From Ceratotherium simum simum (taxonomy: Eukaryota; Chordata; Mammalia; Perissodactyla; Rhinocerotidae): DNA of 64,000 bases. The stretch is from contig NW_004454179.1 in NCBI RefSeq assembly GCF_000283155.1, positions 4,819,278 through 4,883,277 on the forward strand. Direction: 5' to 3'. Position numbers and translations under genes: made by a program. The notes under the pieces were generated by a model. The model worked only from the letters and a program-made list of their open reading frames with translations, made no database searches and was not told where the DNA came from. The number at the start of each line of letters is the position of its first letter. The first letter of the stretch is position 1. Below, one piece after another: positions 38,501-50,138 of this stretch.

Positions 38501-39335
38501 CTGACTTCTGAGCAATTTATCAGTCCCCTATGCCCACCTTGGGGCCAATAAATAGCTGACTGCTTCAGGATCACCTGTAAACTTCTTTCCATTGGTATTT
38601 TGATTCAATACTTTTGTGATACTAAAAATCTGTATTTTAAAATATCAACCCAGATGATTCTACTGCCCAGCCCAGTTTGGGATCTGCTGGTGTTATTAAA
38701 ACAGAAAGAGAACGGGCACCACAGAGGCAGCACCAGGACCTGTAGCATCTCATGGAAGAACAATTTCTTCCATTCTGCAGCACTCATTGTGCTCAGATAG
38801 CAGCTTTTTGCCAAGTTAAAAAGGATTCTCTCACCACCAGAGGCCCTAACTGAGTAATTCTTTTGTTCACTTATGTTTATCGTGAGCACTTATCTACTTT
38901 CTTGACGCCAGGTGTAATTTGCTTCTCAGAGAACTTTAATTTTCATGGTTAATCTGAACAAACATATATGTAAAACATATCTATATAGCGTATACAGTAG
39001 ATAACTTCTTGAGTAAAATCTCTAATCACGAAACACTTCCATTGTCATTTATCTTCAGGCAAAACATCGCAACAAAAATACTCCCTTCTTTTATCACTTT
39101 GTTATTTTTATTCTACCTTAAAATGGCTAAATGTTTCTCCTCTCCCTAAATGCATTTTTTTCATTCCACTATCTGGACACTGATCAACAAAAAACGCAAG
39201 GGAAACATCAAAATCCACGGGGAGTGTTTGCTGTAATATGATCTATTCTAATACTTTACCTCCAAAATATGTTTTATTTAAAAGGAAACATTAATTTCCT
39301 TACCTTTGCAAGCCACCAGAGAGCATAACACTTAC

Positions 39336-39468
39336 ATTGCTTAAGGATTTGCTGATATCCCTAAACTCTAACTGTAGGATATTTCCAATAATAGGGAGAG
39401 GAATAGGGCCAGAGTGAAAGGAGAAGGCAACAGGAGAGACAGAGCACCAGGACCACAACCAGATCCAT
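39336..39468 (-). pseudogene. CYP2C: CYP2C exon 1, 35-bp deletion
   Basis: ATG at 39,468-39,466 opens MDLVVVLVLCLSCCLLLSLW, the N-terminal membrane anchor of a microsomal P450. The frame then breaks, and GPIPLPIIGNILQLEFRDIS, KSLSN follows in another frame, ending at a GTAAGT donor. The length is 133 bp against 168. The missing 35 bases are the basic and proline-rich linker between the anchor and the PxPLPxxGN segment, so a translated product would lose its frame here. The sequence before ATG (GTAAGAAGAGACA) resembles CYP2C 5' leaders. Confidence 0.95.
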
Positions 39469-39592
39469 TGTCTCTTCTTACTTAGACAATCATGAGCCTG
39501 AAATCCAAACCTTTTGTAACACTCTCTCGTTTCAATGCCTGCCTGTTTCACGTACAAAGTGGTAAATCAGCTAGATCAGCTCTATCTCTTCT

Positions 39593-39606
39593 CGTGGACT
39601 TTGGCC
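39593..39606 (-). promoter_or_regulatory. HPF-1/HNF4-like element upstream of CYP2C exon 1
   Basis: The minus strand has AGGCCAAAGTCCA about 125-138 bp upstream of the start codon. It fits the hepatocyte promoter factor 1 consensus reported for CYP2C promoters (RRRNCAAAGKNCA), which binds HNF4-alpha. A second CAAAGTG-like half site lies at about 39,553-39,560. Spacing and orientation agree with known CYP2C promoters. No functional claim is made for a dead gene. Confidence 0.7.
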
Positions 39607-41180
39607 TACTGAAAAAGATAAAAATAAAATGTTCTTTAATCTTGTTCTTTTTTTTCAGTTCTCCATCATGAAGACTCTGGTTTAATTGGTTATGAGTGGG
39701 GCCCAGGTATTGGTAATTATTTTAAGAATATCCCAGAAGTGACGTCAATATGTAGCCAGGATTAAGAAATGCTGAAGTAAATTATTTGACCCCAAAACTT
39801 CTCAACATCTAGATCCTAGGCTGAGGACCAGTTGGGAATTTATGACTTTTTGTTGCATTGCAATGCTTCATCACACACTGTGATGCTTTTAAAAGGAAAG
39901 ATTTGTCAGATAGTTTGATGTACTGAACTAACATTGCAGTTGCTTAAACATAAAATTACTAACATAACTCATACATCTTGAAGGACCAAACATGTATCTA
40001 GCAATTAGTAGGTGCTAAGTAAATTTACACACCTTTTACTATTAAGCCTCCCCTAAAACACAGGAAAGCAGAGATTATTATTGTTTGTTTGTCAAATGGG
40101 GAAAGGGAGACTAGGAAAACAGGAGAGCTATCCAGTATCACACAGCTCACAGGTGGCAGAGCTGGAGTTAGAACTGAGACCTTCTGATGCCCCTTGTGGT
40201 GCACTGTGGCTTACACCACAGCTGGTTCTAGAACAATTTTATAAAAACAAAACAAAACTCTTACAACATTGGTTACTCTGAATATACACGACCACTGACC
40301 CTCTTCACAAAGTAACAGGCTTTATATTAAGTAGGGATTCCTTATCTCATTACAAGGATAAAAGGGCCATTGGTTCTCAAGAAAAGAAAAACAAGATTGG
40401 GATTCTCCCCTCTCTATCTCTGAAGAGGTGAAACTTGCTCAGGTAACTGAGGAAAGAGCCAATCTCAGAAAATTTAGGGGAGGAGGGCTTGAGAATCTAT
40501 GGCTTCTCCCACCTCCTAGTCATCTCCAGACACAGCTTGCTTCTGTTGCTTTTTTGGTCTATCATTATCAGAAATAATGGAACGAAGTATGCACAGCAAG
40601 GAAGGGAGATTATAGACAGAACAACAGGTATGGATGCAGTGCAGGATGGAAGGCAAAGATTTCACTAAACAGACCCAAAACACAGAACCACCACAACATG
40701 CAGACCTGAACAGGAGATGACATTTAGTGGTCATGAGGATATAAATATCACTGGTGTGATATAAATTACTTGATCCCTAATAATAATGGTTGTTCAAAGG
40801 AATGTTCTGTAAAGATATCATCACATTTATTCTAAGTTGATTGGTGCAGTTATTTTTAATATATTAAGGGAAAAACTAAGTTTTTGTCAAGATCTCAGTT
40901 ACAAAATGCTTACTTCTCATGCTTATAGGGAGACACATTTTACAGAGAATTTTCTCACCCATCATAACTCTTTTGATTCCCTCCATTATCTTTGCCTAAG
41001 GTAAAGTTATTCTCACTTTAATGATGAAGCAGCTGGCCCTTGTAGATTCAGCACTTTTGCCAAGGACATAGTGTCTGCAAATGGCATTGCTGAGGCTGGA
41101 ACCAGGGTCCCCTAAGACTTGTATGCTTCCTTCCAGTGAAATATTCAGTTCACTGGGATTCTCAACCTTTACTGTGTATG
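39607..41180. other. upstream flank with two MIR copies
   Basis: Flank of the CYP2C pseudogene with MIR SINEs at about 39,980-40,220 (ends CACACAGCTCACAGGTGGCA) and 40,930-41,140 (GCTGGAACCAGGGTCCC). Nothing else recognised. Confidence 0.6.
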
Positions 41181-41815
41181 TACAGTCACGTGCTCGATAA
41201 AAATGTTTTGGTCAATGGCCACATATGTGATAGTGGTCCCATAAGATTAGTAGCATATAGCCTAGGTTTGTAGTAGGCTCTACCATGTAAGTCTGTGTAA
41301 GTACTGTAGAGGAGGAATAAATTTCCCTCTATGTTTCTAGGTTCTTCTGGCTGGTCTAAGAATTAAATTGACATGAGAAGATTAACAGGAGAAAAACAAA
41401 CAAAAGTTTAATGTCATACGTACATGATAGAAACCAAGGAAAACTGAATAACTGATCAAAATGGCCAAAGCCCTCACCTTAAGTACCATTCTTAGCTAGA
41501 GACAGAAGATGTTGGGGGTGGCAAGAGTGAGGGACTCTGAAGGGAAGGAAGGCAATTCACAGGCAGATGAAAAGGAGCAAATGTTTGGAAAACAAGTGTT
41601 TGGCCACACAGCAACAGAAGAACACAAAAGAGAGATTAAGGAACAGGCTTCTCTAGGTTCCTCCCTGTCTACCACCTAGTTCTTGTTATGCTAAGGTGAT
41701 AGCTTGCTTCCTGAGACAGGTTTTTAAAATCTGAATTCCTTTAAGCAATTAAGGGGGAGGTAACAAGAAAAATTTTATGAGTCTTTTGTTTCTTAAAAAT
41801 AACCAGTAGGGGCCC

Positions 41816-42026
41816 TCCCAGTAGCATAGCAGTTAAGTGCCTGCACCCCACTTCAGCGGCCTGGGGTTGGGATCCCTGGTGCGCACCGACACACTGCTTG
41901 TCAAGCCATGCTGTGGCAGCATCCCATATAAAGTGGAGGAAGATGGGCACAGATGTTAGCCCAGGGCCCGTCTTCCTCAGCAAAAAGAGAAGGATTGGTG
42001 ACAGATGTTAGCTCAGGGCTAAGCTT

Positions 42027-42030
<4 letters not shown>
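41816..42030 (+). mobile_element. ERE SINE, plus orientation
   Basis: tRNA-like start GGGGCCCTCCCAGTAGCATA, the CCATGCTGTGGCAGCATCCC block, and two CAGATGTTAGC(C/T)CAGGGC units ending at CTTCCTC. The usual A-tail position is taken by an AC microsatellite. Flanks AATAACCAGTA and AAACAATCAGCA may be a decayed target duplication. Confidence 0.92.

Positions 42031-42080
<50 letters not shown>
42031..42080. repeat. AC microsatellite (25 units) in the ERE tail
   Basis: Perfect alternating AC directly joined to the ERE end and followed by AAAA. Confidence 0.97.
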
Positions 42081-42084
<4 letters not shown>

Positions 42085-42888
42085 CAATCAGCATAAAGTA
42101 ATCCTCATGTTAAAGTGACACATTTTGGGGTGGCAAATTTTGTTCCCCTTCAGTACACTCTATGATGTTTGCATAACGATGACATCACCCAATGACACAT
42201 TATTCAGAACATATCCCCGTCATTAAGTGACACATGATTGTACTATAATTCAATAATTCAGGATTTACTTTAATCAGTACCTTCAAAATAAATATTGAGT
42301 TAATAATTGCAGCAACAGTTGATTTAAATGATAGAAAAGTTTGGTTTGGTAACATTGGAACTTGAGTGATCCCAGGTATCAGTGAATCCTTTATCCAGGA
42401 CAGAGAAGTAGTAATTTGGAGGTTGGCTCATAGCTCTAGACTCTGAAAAGTGCGCTAAATTATGCTGGATAAAATAAGCTCCATGGCTCTTTTTAGGGTA
42501 ATGATTTTATTACTGAAGAGATGGTGTCTCTGTCCTGCCCTGCCTTCCGGGAAGGCTCTTGCCTGGCCCTTTCTCTGTTCATAGATGAAAGGATCATATT
42601 TTAGAGGTAGTAGTCATTTCAGAAATCCACTAGTCCAATCCCTACTTTATTTTTACAAATAAGGAATTGGTGACTCGCCGATGAGAAATGTATCCAACAC
42701 ATTAGTGCAAGATCTTGTCTTAGAATCTAGGTTTCCAATTCCCAGTTCAGTGATATCTCCCATTGAAGAGATTTCCTATCGCTGCCCAGACGGATGGCCA
42801 GGAGGGCATCAGTGTGACACCCTCCATAGTCACAGAGTAATGCAAACCTTGACTTGGGTGGAATTGTGAATTAGAACTATGTCTTTTT

Positions 42889-43415
42889 TTTTTTTTTTAA
42901 TTCTGTGTATAATTTTCTTTTTTTCTTTCTTTTTTTTTTTTTTAAATTTTTTGTTTATTGCAGTAACATTGGTTTATAACATTGTAAAAATTTCAGGTGT
43001 ACATCATTGTACTTCTATTTCTGCATGGACTACATCATGTTCACCACCAAAATACTAATTACATCCCATCACCACACACATGTGCCGAATTATCCCTTTC
43101 ACCCTCCTCCCTCCCCTCTTCCCCTCTGGTAACCACCAATCCACTCTCTGTCCCTATGTGTTTGTTTATTGTTGTTATTATCTACTACTTAATGAAGGAA
43201 ATCATGCGGTATTTGACCTTCTCCCTCTGACTTATTTCACTTTGCATTATACCCTCAATGTCCATCCTTGTTGTCACAATTGGCTGGATTTCATCGTTTC
43301 TTATGGCTGAGTAGTATTCCATTGTGTATATATACCACAGCTTCTTTATCCATTCATCCCTTGATGGGCACTTAGGTTGCTTCCAAGTCTTGGCTATTGT
43401 GAATAACGCTGCAAT
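42889..43415 (-). mobile_element. 5'-truncated L1 3' end, antisense, with target duplication
   Basis: Starts with a poly-T tract, then GTTTATTGCAGTAACATTGG and, at its far end, GGCTATTGTGAATAACGCTG. Flanked by GAACTATGTCTTTTT at 42,874-42,888 and 43,416-43,430, which defines a complete retrotransposition event. It shares close sequence with the copy at 45,215-45,406. Confidence 0.92.
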
Positions 43416-43430
43416 GAACTATGTCTTTTT

Positions 43431-44330
43431 AAAGAAACTTTTTCATTGAAGCATGATACAAGAGAGAAAGTTGCACACTAAATGTACACCTCAGTGAATT
43501 ATCACACCAACATATACTATGTAACCAACACACAGGTCAAGAAAAAGAATTCACCAGTCCCCCAGAAGCCCCTCTATGTCTACCCCACTCACTACGTCCA
43601 CCCTCTCTTTAAATGTATTCAGTATCATGCCATAGGTTAGTTTTGCCTGTTTTTAAAAAGGATATTATATATTTTAAATAAAAGGAATCATGTATATGTA
43701 TTTTTTAGTATCTAGCTTTTTTCAGTTAATATTATGTCTATGATATGTTATGATGGTTCATGTTGTGTAAAGGGAAGTAGTTATGTTTTCTGCATAGTGT
43801 TTTATAACTGTTATATAATTTATTTTTGCAAATATATTGCTACGGACAGTTGGACTACTTCTATTTGGAGGCTGTTATTAATATTTCTATACATGTCCTC
43901 TTGGTATCCTAACGCATTGCATCTGTCTTCAGAACATACCTATGAGTGTAATTGCTGGTTACGTATGTTTTCAGTTTTAGTGATTACTGCCAAGAATCGT
44001 CCAAGTGGTTGAACTAATTTACGATTTTACTATAAGAGTGCCAGTTGTTTCATTTCTTTGTGAACTATGAGTAGTTATTATTTTTTCTTTTTAACCATTT
44101 GATGAGAATGTAATAATTTCTTACTGTAGTTTTAATTTCCGTTTCCATTATGATCCATGAGCTGAGCACTTTTTCAGATGTCCACTGGCAATATCAATTC
44201 TATTTTTGTCTAGAGCCTGTATAGCTTATATAGCCATTGTTGGTTCAAGTATATAATTTATATATACTTATATAATTTTTAACAACATAGAGTCAGAGCT
44301 ACATGCAAGGAATTTTTTTTACTTCAAACT
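43431..44330 (-). mobile_element. older L1-like sequence, antisense
   Basis: CATAGGTTAGTTTTGCCTGT, AGGAATCATGTATATGTATT and CCTATGAGTGTAATTGCTGG follow antisense L1 order but are diverged. Right boundary uncertain. Confidence 0.5.
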
Positions 44331-44636
44331 ATTTGTAAGTAATTTGCTAACTTGATGTTCCAAAGGCCTGAAATATGTTAGGATGTACTTCCTAAACACT
44401 GTGTGATTCTTCTATATAGTACAGCTATCAAAGTCAGGAAATTAATGTTGATGCACGACGACCATCTAACCTTCATTTTAGTTTATATTTCACCAATAAA
44501 TCCCAGTAATATCCTTTGTGTCCAATTCAGACACCAGTGCAGGTCACGTGTTGCAACACATTGTCATATCCATTTTGTAAACTTTAGTCTGGAACAATTT
44601 CTCCTTCTTTCCTTGAATTTCTTGACCTTGTCTCTC

Positions 44637-44940
44637 TCCCTCTCTTTTTTTTTTTTTTGTGAGGGAGATCAGCCCTGCGCTAACATCTGTGCTAATCCTC
44701 CTCTTTTTGCTGAGGAAGACCGGCTCTGAGCTAACATCTGTTGCCAATCCTCCTCCTTTTTTCCCCCCAAAGCCCCTGTAGATAGTTGTATGTCATAGTT
44801 GCATATCCTTCTAGTTGCTGTATGTGGGACGCGGCCTCAGCATGGCCGGAGAAGCGGTGCGTCGGTGCGTGCCCAGGATCTGAACCCGGGCCGCCAGTAG
44901 CGGAGCGCGTGCACTTAACCGCTAAGCCACCGGGCGGCCC
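44637..44940 (-). mobile_element. ERE SINE, well preserved, with target duplication
   Basis: Reverse-oriented ERE whose tRNA-derived part keeps many CpG sites (GGGACGCGGCCTCAGCATGG, CGGGCCGCCAGTAGCGGAGC), suggesting a relatively recent insertion. It has an extra middle segment with TAGTTGTATGTCATAGTTGC that the other reverse copies lack, so it is a distinct subfamily. Target duplications are TGACCTTGTCTCTC (44,623-44,636) and TGACCTTGTGTCTC (44,941-44,954). Confidence 0.93.
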
Positions 44941-45214
44941 TGACCTTGTGTCTCTTGAAGAATGTAAACAAGATGTTTGTATAAAGTTCCTGAAATTGAG
45001 TTTGTCTATATTCTTTCATGATTAGATTCAGGTTATGGATCTTTGGCAGAAATATAATAGAATGATGCTTTCTCCTACTGCATCCAATTAGGTGACAAGC
45101 AATTTCAATCTGACCCATTACAGATGATGTTTACTTTGATTACTTGATTAACACAGTGTCTGGCAATCTCTTCCACTGTAAGGTTATTTTTGTCACTCTT
45201 GTATTAGCAAGCAT

Positions 45215-45406
45215 TTTTTTTTAATTTTTTGTTTATTGCAGTAACATTGGTTTATAACATTGTAAAAATTTCAGGTGCACATCATCATACTTCTATTTCT
45301 GCATAGATTACATCATGTTCACCACCAAAATACTAATTACAACCCATCACCACACACATGTACCGAATTACCCCTTTCACCCTCCTCCCTCCCCTCTTCC
45401 CCTCTG
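45215..45406 (-). mobile_element. short 5'-truncated L1 3' end, antisense
   Basis: About 190 bp matching the first part of the 42,889 copy almost base for base, cut off at CTTCCCCTCTGG. Target duplications are GTATTAGCAAGCAT (45,201-45,214) and GTATTAGGAAGTAT (45,407-45,420). Confidence 0.92.
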
Positions 45407-45420
45407 GTATTAGGAAGTAT

Positions 45421-45989
45421 TTTGTGGGCATATCCTTTGAAATATGTAACTATTCATTGCTCATAAAGTTTTTTATTTATTCATTGTGTATTTGTTTATA
45501 TCACAATGGGACCATATATTCAATTGTACTTAATGAATTATAATCCATTTGTATTTGTTTGATGTTCCAATTACCTACTCATGTTTGGATTCTTTGTCCT
45601 TTTGACATGTGCCCATCAATCTTTTCCAATTCCTTGATTTCTCGCACAATGAAAAGCAATACTATGGAGCCTGCCCTGAGGATATCCAGAGGCTGACATT
45701 GGCTTGACTGGTATCTACATGTCCTCTCAGGAACCGATCCCAGGAGGAAATTTGCTGACAGAGTATCCAGTTCTATTTCATTGACCCTCGGGAGGGTCCA
45801 GGTGGAAGTGAGAGGTCAGCAAAGGGGATGGAGGCTCCATCCCTGAATTAGCCACTCCTTAGGTTTGCTCTGCTTCCCTGACTCTCCTTTTCCTCATTTT
45901 GAGAAGAGCCCCATCCTCTTACTAAGGGAATTTAATCAGCTGTTGCTCCTACAAAGGCCAACAGAGGGCGAGACACTGGGTTTGCAATA
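45421..45989. other. no feature recognised
   Basis: Mixed-composition sequence, slightly GC-richer near 45,770-45,970. No gene or repeat family recognised. Confidence 0.5.
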
Positions 45990-46330
45990 GAGCATTCAAG
46001 CCGTGAAAGGACATGGAGGTACCTTAAATGCATCTCGCTAGTGGAAAGAAGCCAATCTGCAAAGTCTACATACTGTATAACTCCAACTACGTGACATTCA
46101 GGATAAAGCAAAACTACAGCGAAAGTAAAGAGAATAGTGGTTGCCAGGGGCTAGAGAGGAAGGGAGGGAGGGATGAATAGGTGGAACACAGAGGATTTGT
46201 AGGGCAGTGAAACTATTCTGTATGATATCGTATTGGTGGATACATGACATTATGCCTTTGGAAAAATCTATAAGCTATATAACGGAGAGTGAACCCTAAT
46301 GTAAACTATGGGCTTAAGTCAATAATAATT
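45990..46330 (+). mobile_element. L1 3' end fragment, sense
   Basis: AACTACGTGACATTCAGGAT, GTGGTTGCCAGGGGCTAGAG and GAGTGAACCCTAATGTAAAC match the nested fragment at 27,450-27,992, so both are the same old L1 family. Confidence 0.75.
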
Positions 46331-47420
46331 ATTGATATCAGCTCATCAATTTTAACAAATAGATCACACCAATGGAAAACATTAATAATAGAGGAAATTA
46401 TGAGCAGGGGAGAAAAGAGTATTTGGAAAGTACCTAGACTCTCTGCTTGGCTTTTGTAAACCTGAAACTGCTTTAAGAGAAATGTAGTCCATAAATAAAA
46501 AGAGAACACATGCAAATTAAATATAACACCAGATATGGACAACAGAACATTCAACATAAAGATAGAATATAACTTTGAAAAAATATATGATTTATACCTA
46601 CCTATGATGTATAGTAGAACAGAAAAGGTAAGAAATTTAGAAGACCAGTCCAGGAGTTCCACCATGTGAATAATGAAAATTCCAGATACCAAGGAAACAG
46701 AAAAGAAGAAATCACCTCCACAAAAACGTTCAAGGAAATTCTCTTTAATTAAAGGACATGAGTTTCCAGATTGAAGGGGCTCAGCATGATGAATGAGGCA
46801 TTTCATAGTGAAAATTTTTAATACCAAGTTGAGAGAGATATTTCAGGATTTCAAAGGAAAAAAATAGTCATACAAAGGGTCAAGATTCTCAACTTGACTT
46901 CTCAAAAGGAACACAGCTTCTCAAAAGGAACACAGCAACCTATAATTCATTAAAGAAATGCCTCAAATATTCAAAGAGAAATTATTTACAATCTAGAAAC
47001 CTATATCCAGCCACCTTTCAAGTAAATGACAAGCAAAATATCTGAAAATTTACCTCCCATGTACCTTTTCTCAGGAAAAAAAGTGCTCTGCCAAACAAGA
47101 GGGTAAACCAGAAAAAAGAAGACCTGATATTGACGTAGAAGATCAATCAAGAGAATTGAGGGGAAAACCTCAGATGATGTAGAAAGCAGACCCTAAGAGG
47201 TGAGCTCTGCTCCAGGTCTCGAGAGTAACTAACGCAGTTAGGAGTAGGTGAGAAGGTTGGGAGGGTTTTCTTCAAGAAGATAAAATTGATAGACTATGTC
47301 ATGTATTTGATTGTATTGATAGTTGATTTTTGCAACTCAGGGAGAGTTTAGAGTTGAGTCAATGATAAGTATCTAGACTCATCTAGAGAAAGAAGCAAAT
47401 GGAAATAAACAGACATTTAC
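46331..47420 (+). mobile_element. old L1 5'-region-like sequence
   Basis: AG-rich plus strand with ACCTATATCCAGCCACCTTT, AGTGCTCTGCCAAACAAGAG and AGCTCTGCTCCAGGTCTCGA, as in L1M 5' regions. The 173-residue open frame on the minus strand at 46,306-46,827 is hydrophobic antisense and not taken as a gene. Confidence 0.55.
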
Positions 47421-49679
47421 TACTTCCAGAGAAAACAAAACATTCTAAAAGTAAAAGAATAATCACCACATACACTACTGGGATCTTCAGCGAATAATGT
47501 TTACATAGTCATGACAATATAAGCACTGAATACTGACCTAAGCAAAATTGCATTCCAGCTCTATTGGGAGGATTTGGGAGGGTAGGGAGCATGCTCATTT
47601 GTGTGATGATGTGGTAAGATGAAGTAAGAGAGTCTACTGGGAGAGTACTCTCAGAAGCTTGTTCCGGGTTTCCTCTGACTTGTATATACATGACTCCAAT
47701 CTCTTCCATCTTCACATGGCATGATATTTAATATTTAGTCCTGGGCATGGGATGCTCACTTAGGCCCGCTGTCAGGGCACCAACACCTGCACAGTGATGG
47801 TCAGGCAGGACCCATCCAGCCTCAGCACCTGGCCATAACCAGGACCTGTGGGATGTTCCCTCAGGACTAAGCGAGGGTGCCACAGGGTTCCAGAATGTGC
47901 CTGAAGCCTCTCCCTGGGATAGTCTACACAGTGATTTCAGCAACAGAAGCAGCTCCTTCTAGAGGCTGCCTCTGGGTTCTATGGTAACCTTCAGCACCTC
48001 GCCTCTCAGGATCTATGAGGGAAGGGAGTTTTGAGTTCCTGAGGACTGGAATCCTTTTCTCCCTGGGTACTATGACCGTCTGATTCTCCTCTGTGTCCTT
48101 CAGAGTCTTCTCCCCACTCCTGTCTGTCCTGAGATGTGGTCTTCTTGATAATGGCAACTCAACCACTTAATCACTACTTATTTCTCTATGTCCATGGTCA
48201 AGTTCCCTCTTTTATTACTGTTTAACATTGACTGTGATCTCCCCATCCCCAAGCATTGGCTTATTGTCCAACATTTACTGACCTAGTATCTCTACTGACC
48301 TTTCTCTAAGGCGGTGCAGCTGAAGAGGAAGCATGGGAAGAAAAAGCAGACCATACTCTTTAATGGAGCAGTGGCTTTCTGGGATAGGGGTTGAAATGAA
48401 CCTAACCTCTTATAAACACATACACACACACTCACACACTCATGCACAGAAACTCTCACACTTAGACACTTACACACATACACACCCTCACACACTCTCA
48501 CAGAGACACATAAACGCACTTTTCATGTCACATTTCAACCCCTCTCAGGGTTGAGAGGCTGAGTGACCCTGAGACTGTGGTATTTTCTCTAATTGCAGAC
48601 ATGGAGTTTTCATTCTGAGCTCACCATAAGAGTTTAAGCAACTTCCAGTGGGCAGGCTCTCGGTAAATGTGGGTGAAGTGATGTGAAGGATGGGTGAATG
48701 AGACGAGAGAGAGAAAGGAAAAAGACAGAAAATAAAAGACTGGGTGGGCTCCAAGGGAGGGCAATGGAGGAACAGAAGACAAAGATGGCAGTGTCAGAGA
48801 CGGAGCGTCTTTGAGTAGAGGCAGTAATGTGGGCAGAGTGGCACCAGAGACTCTTCTGCTCTCAGTCTCAGGCTGCAGAGACCCAGGCCATAGTCAGTCA
48901 GTATTTTGTCCATCAGAGGATTCCTAGCATGGCTTGTAGGGTCATGTGACTTCTGAGTGGAGGCCAAGGTGAATGGACATTCTGAGCCCTGAAGCACCAC
49001 TAAGACCAAGACAGGCTCACCCTTCTCACCTACAGCATGTATCAGTGTCTTTTTAGATCAGGAGAGGCTGTAGTTCCCACTGGACAGGTTAATTCAGGGC
49101 ACATGCTCTACTATCTCCCCTCACCTTGGCCCCACCTTGAGCACCACTCACTCCCAGGATTCAGAGGCCTTCTCCACATTGGCGCCAGAAGTCAGTCCCC
49201 ATCCACTGACCTTTGTCTATGAGTGGATTACCCAGAAGCAGAGACTGGGTCCAGGAAGAGTATTTACACCCAGGAAATGATCAGTGATAGGGGAGGGGAA
49301 TGTGAGACCAGGAGGGGAAGGGAACCACTGCAGGGTGGTGCTGTGGACAACTGAGGCACCAGCCCTGGTTGTGTCCAGCCTCTTGCTCTCCAAAAACCCC
49401 CATCACTCAATCCTCATGATCAATCATTCTTTAAATCAATTGCTATTTCTAAAGGCCCTGAAGGACCTTCTGCTTTCTCTCACTATAGTGGTACAGAACA
49501 CATGATAAGACGGAAGCATGTTTTGATATTTCAAATGATTCTAGTGGCTGAACTGCTTAGGGAAGAGTGGCAGTCTCATCAAATTAAAATTTACCATTCC
49601 TGTTATCCAGGAAGTACAATAGAATGAGAATAACTTAAATGAGGTTTATCTAATAAAACTAGCCTGAAAATTATAATAC
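47421..49679. other. non-coding flank, unassigned
   Basis: GC-richer than the surroundings. Holds an AC-rich degenerate microsatellite (48,416-48,508, made of CACACA, CTCACA and CACTTA units). No coherent coding sequence was found on either strand. I cannot assign the rest. Confidence 0.5.
48416..48508. repeat. degenerate AC-rich microsatellite
   Basis: Imperfect CACACACTCACACACTCA-type units over about 90 bases. Confidence 0.85.
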
Positions 49680-50133
49680 TGTCGGCACTGTTCATGTAAG
49701 CAGTAATCTTTACTATACATATTAAAGCTTTTGTTTTTATTATCTTTAAACTATATCAGGGTATAGGGCATTTAACCAGTCTCTGAGACAAACTGCACGT
49801 GTTACAATGTTCCTTGTAAACAAGAACATTGGTCACATGGGAGGAAAAACAGAAGATTATTGAGAACTAAGACCAGACCTTGGAGGCCCACCTGGAAACC
49901 GGATGTCTTAAGAAACCACATTCCAAAAATAGTTTCATGCATGCCTGCATGTCCTCTCCCCTATACAACTGGCTTGTAGTCTTTGTTCTGGGCAGATGGG
50001 CTTTGAGGATGCTGGTCCACCATCTTCCATTCTTGCTTGCAAACATGAAAAAACTCTTTCTATTCCACCTACTGGCTTCCTGACTTATTGGCTAGGCTCA
50101 TGGCAAGCAGAACGAGCCCATTGCTTGGTAACA
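49680..50133 (+). repeat. 5' LTR of the provirus
   Basis: Starts TGTCGGCACTG and ends TTGCTTGGTAACA. The middle holds CTATACAACTGGCTTGTAGT (a weak TATA-like region) and, near the end, a degraded polyadenylation signal (AACATGAAAAAACT, where the 3' LTR has AAATAAAT). Confidence 0.92.
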
Positions 50134-50138
50134 ATTTT

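Larger units (their letters stand above)
41305..42152. mobile_element. solo LTR-like insertion inside the DNA transposon
   Basis: Starts TGTAGAGGAGGAATAAATTT and ends TTGTTCCCCTTCA (TG...CA), flanked by a perfect 4-bp GTAC (41,301-41,304 and 42,153-42,156). It contains an ERE and microsatellite at 41,816-42,080; without them it is about 580 bp. No internal retroviral sequence is present. Confidence 0.7.
41183..42240. mobile_element. TA-flanked inverted-repeat DNA transposon, split by an LTR
   Basis: The left part starts CAGTCACGTGCTCG after TA (41,181-41,182). The right part ends AAGTGACACATGATTG before TA (42,241-42,242). The two parts (41,183-41,304 and 42,153-42,240) are the arms of a palindromic mammalian DNA element known to me by sight but not by name. 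They are separated by the LTR insertion at 41,305-42,152. Confidence 0.7.

Noticed and set aside
42031..42080. Regular short repeat considered as a CRISPR-like array
   Set aside because: A pure AC dinucleotide tract in a mammalian SINE tail, with no repeat-spacer structure. No CRISPR array was seen anywhere in the window.
46306..46827. Longest open frame on the minus strand (173 codons), hydrophobic
   Set aside because: It is antisense to AG-rich L1 5'-type sequence, which produces long hydrophobic frames by composition. No domain, signal or neighbour supports a gene.
47728..48166. Two adjacent minus-strand frames (71 and 80 codons) in GC-richer DNA, considered as a gene
   Set aside because: Low complexity in parts, different frames, no splice signals or motif linking them, and no family resemblance that I could name.
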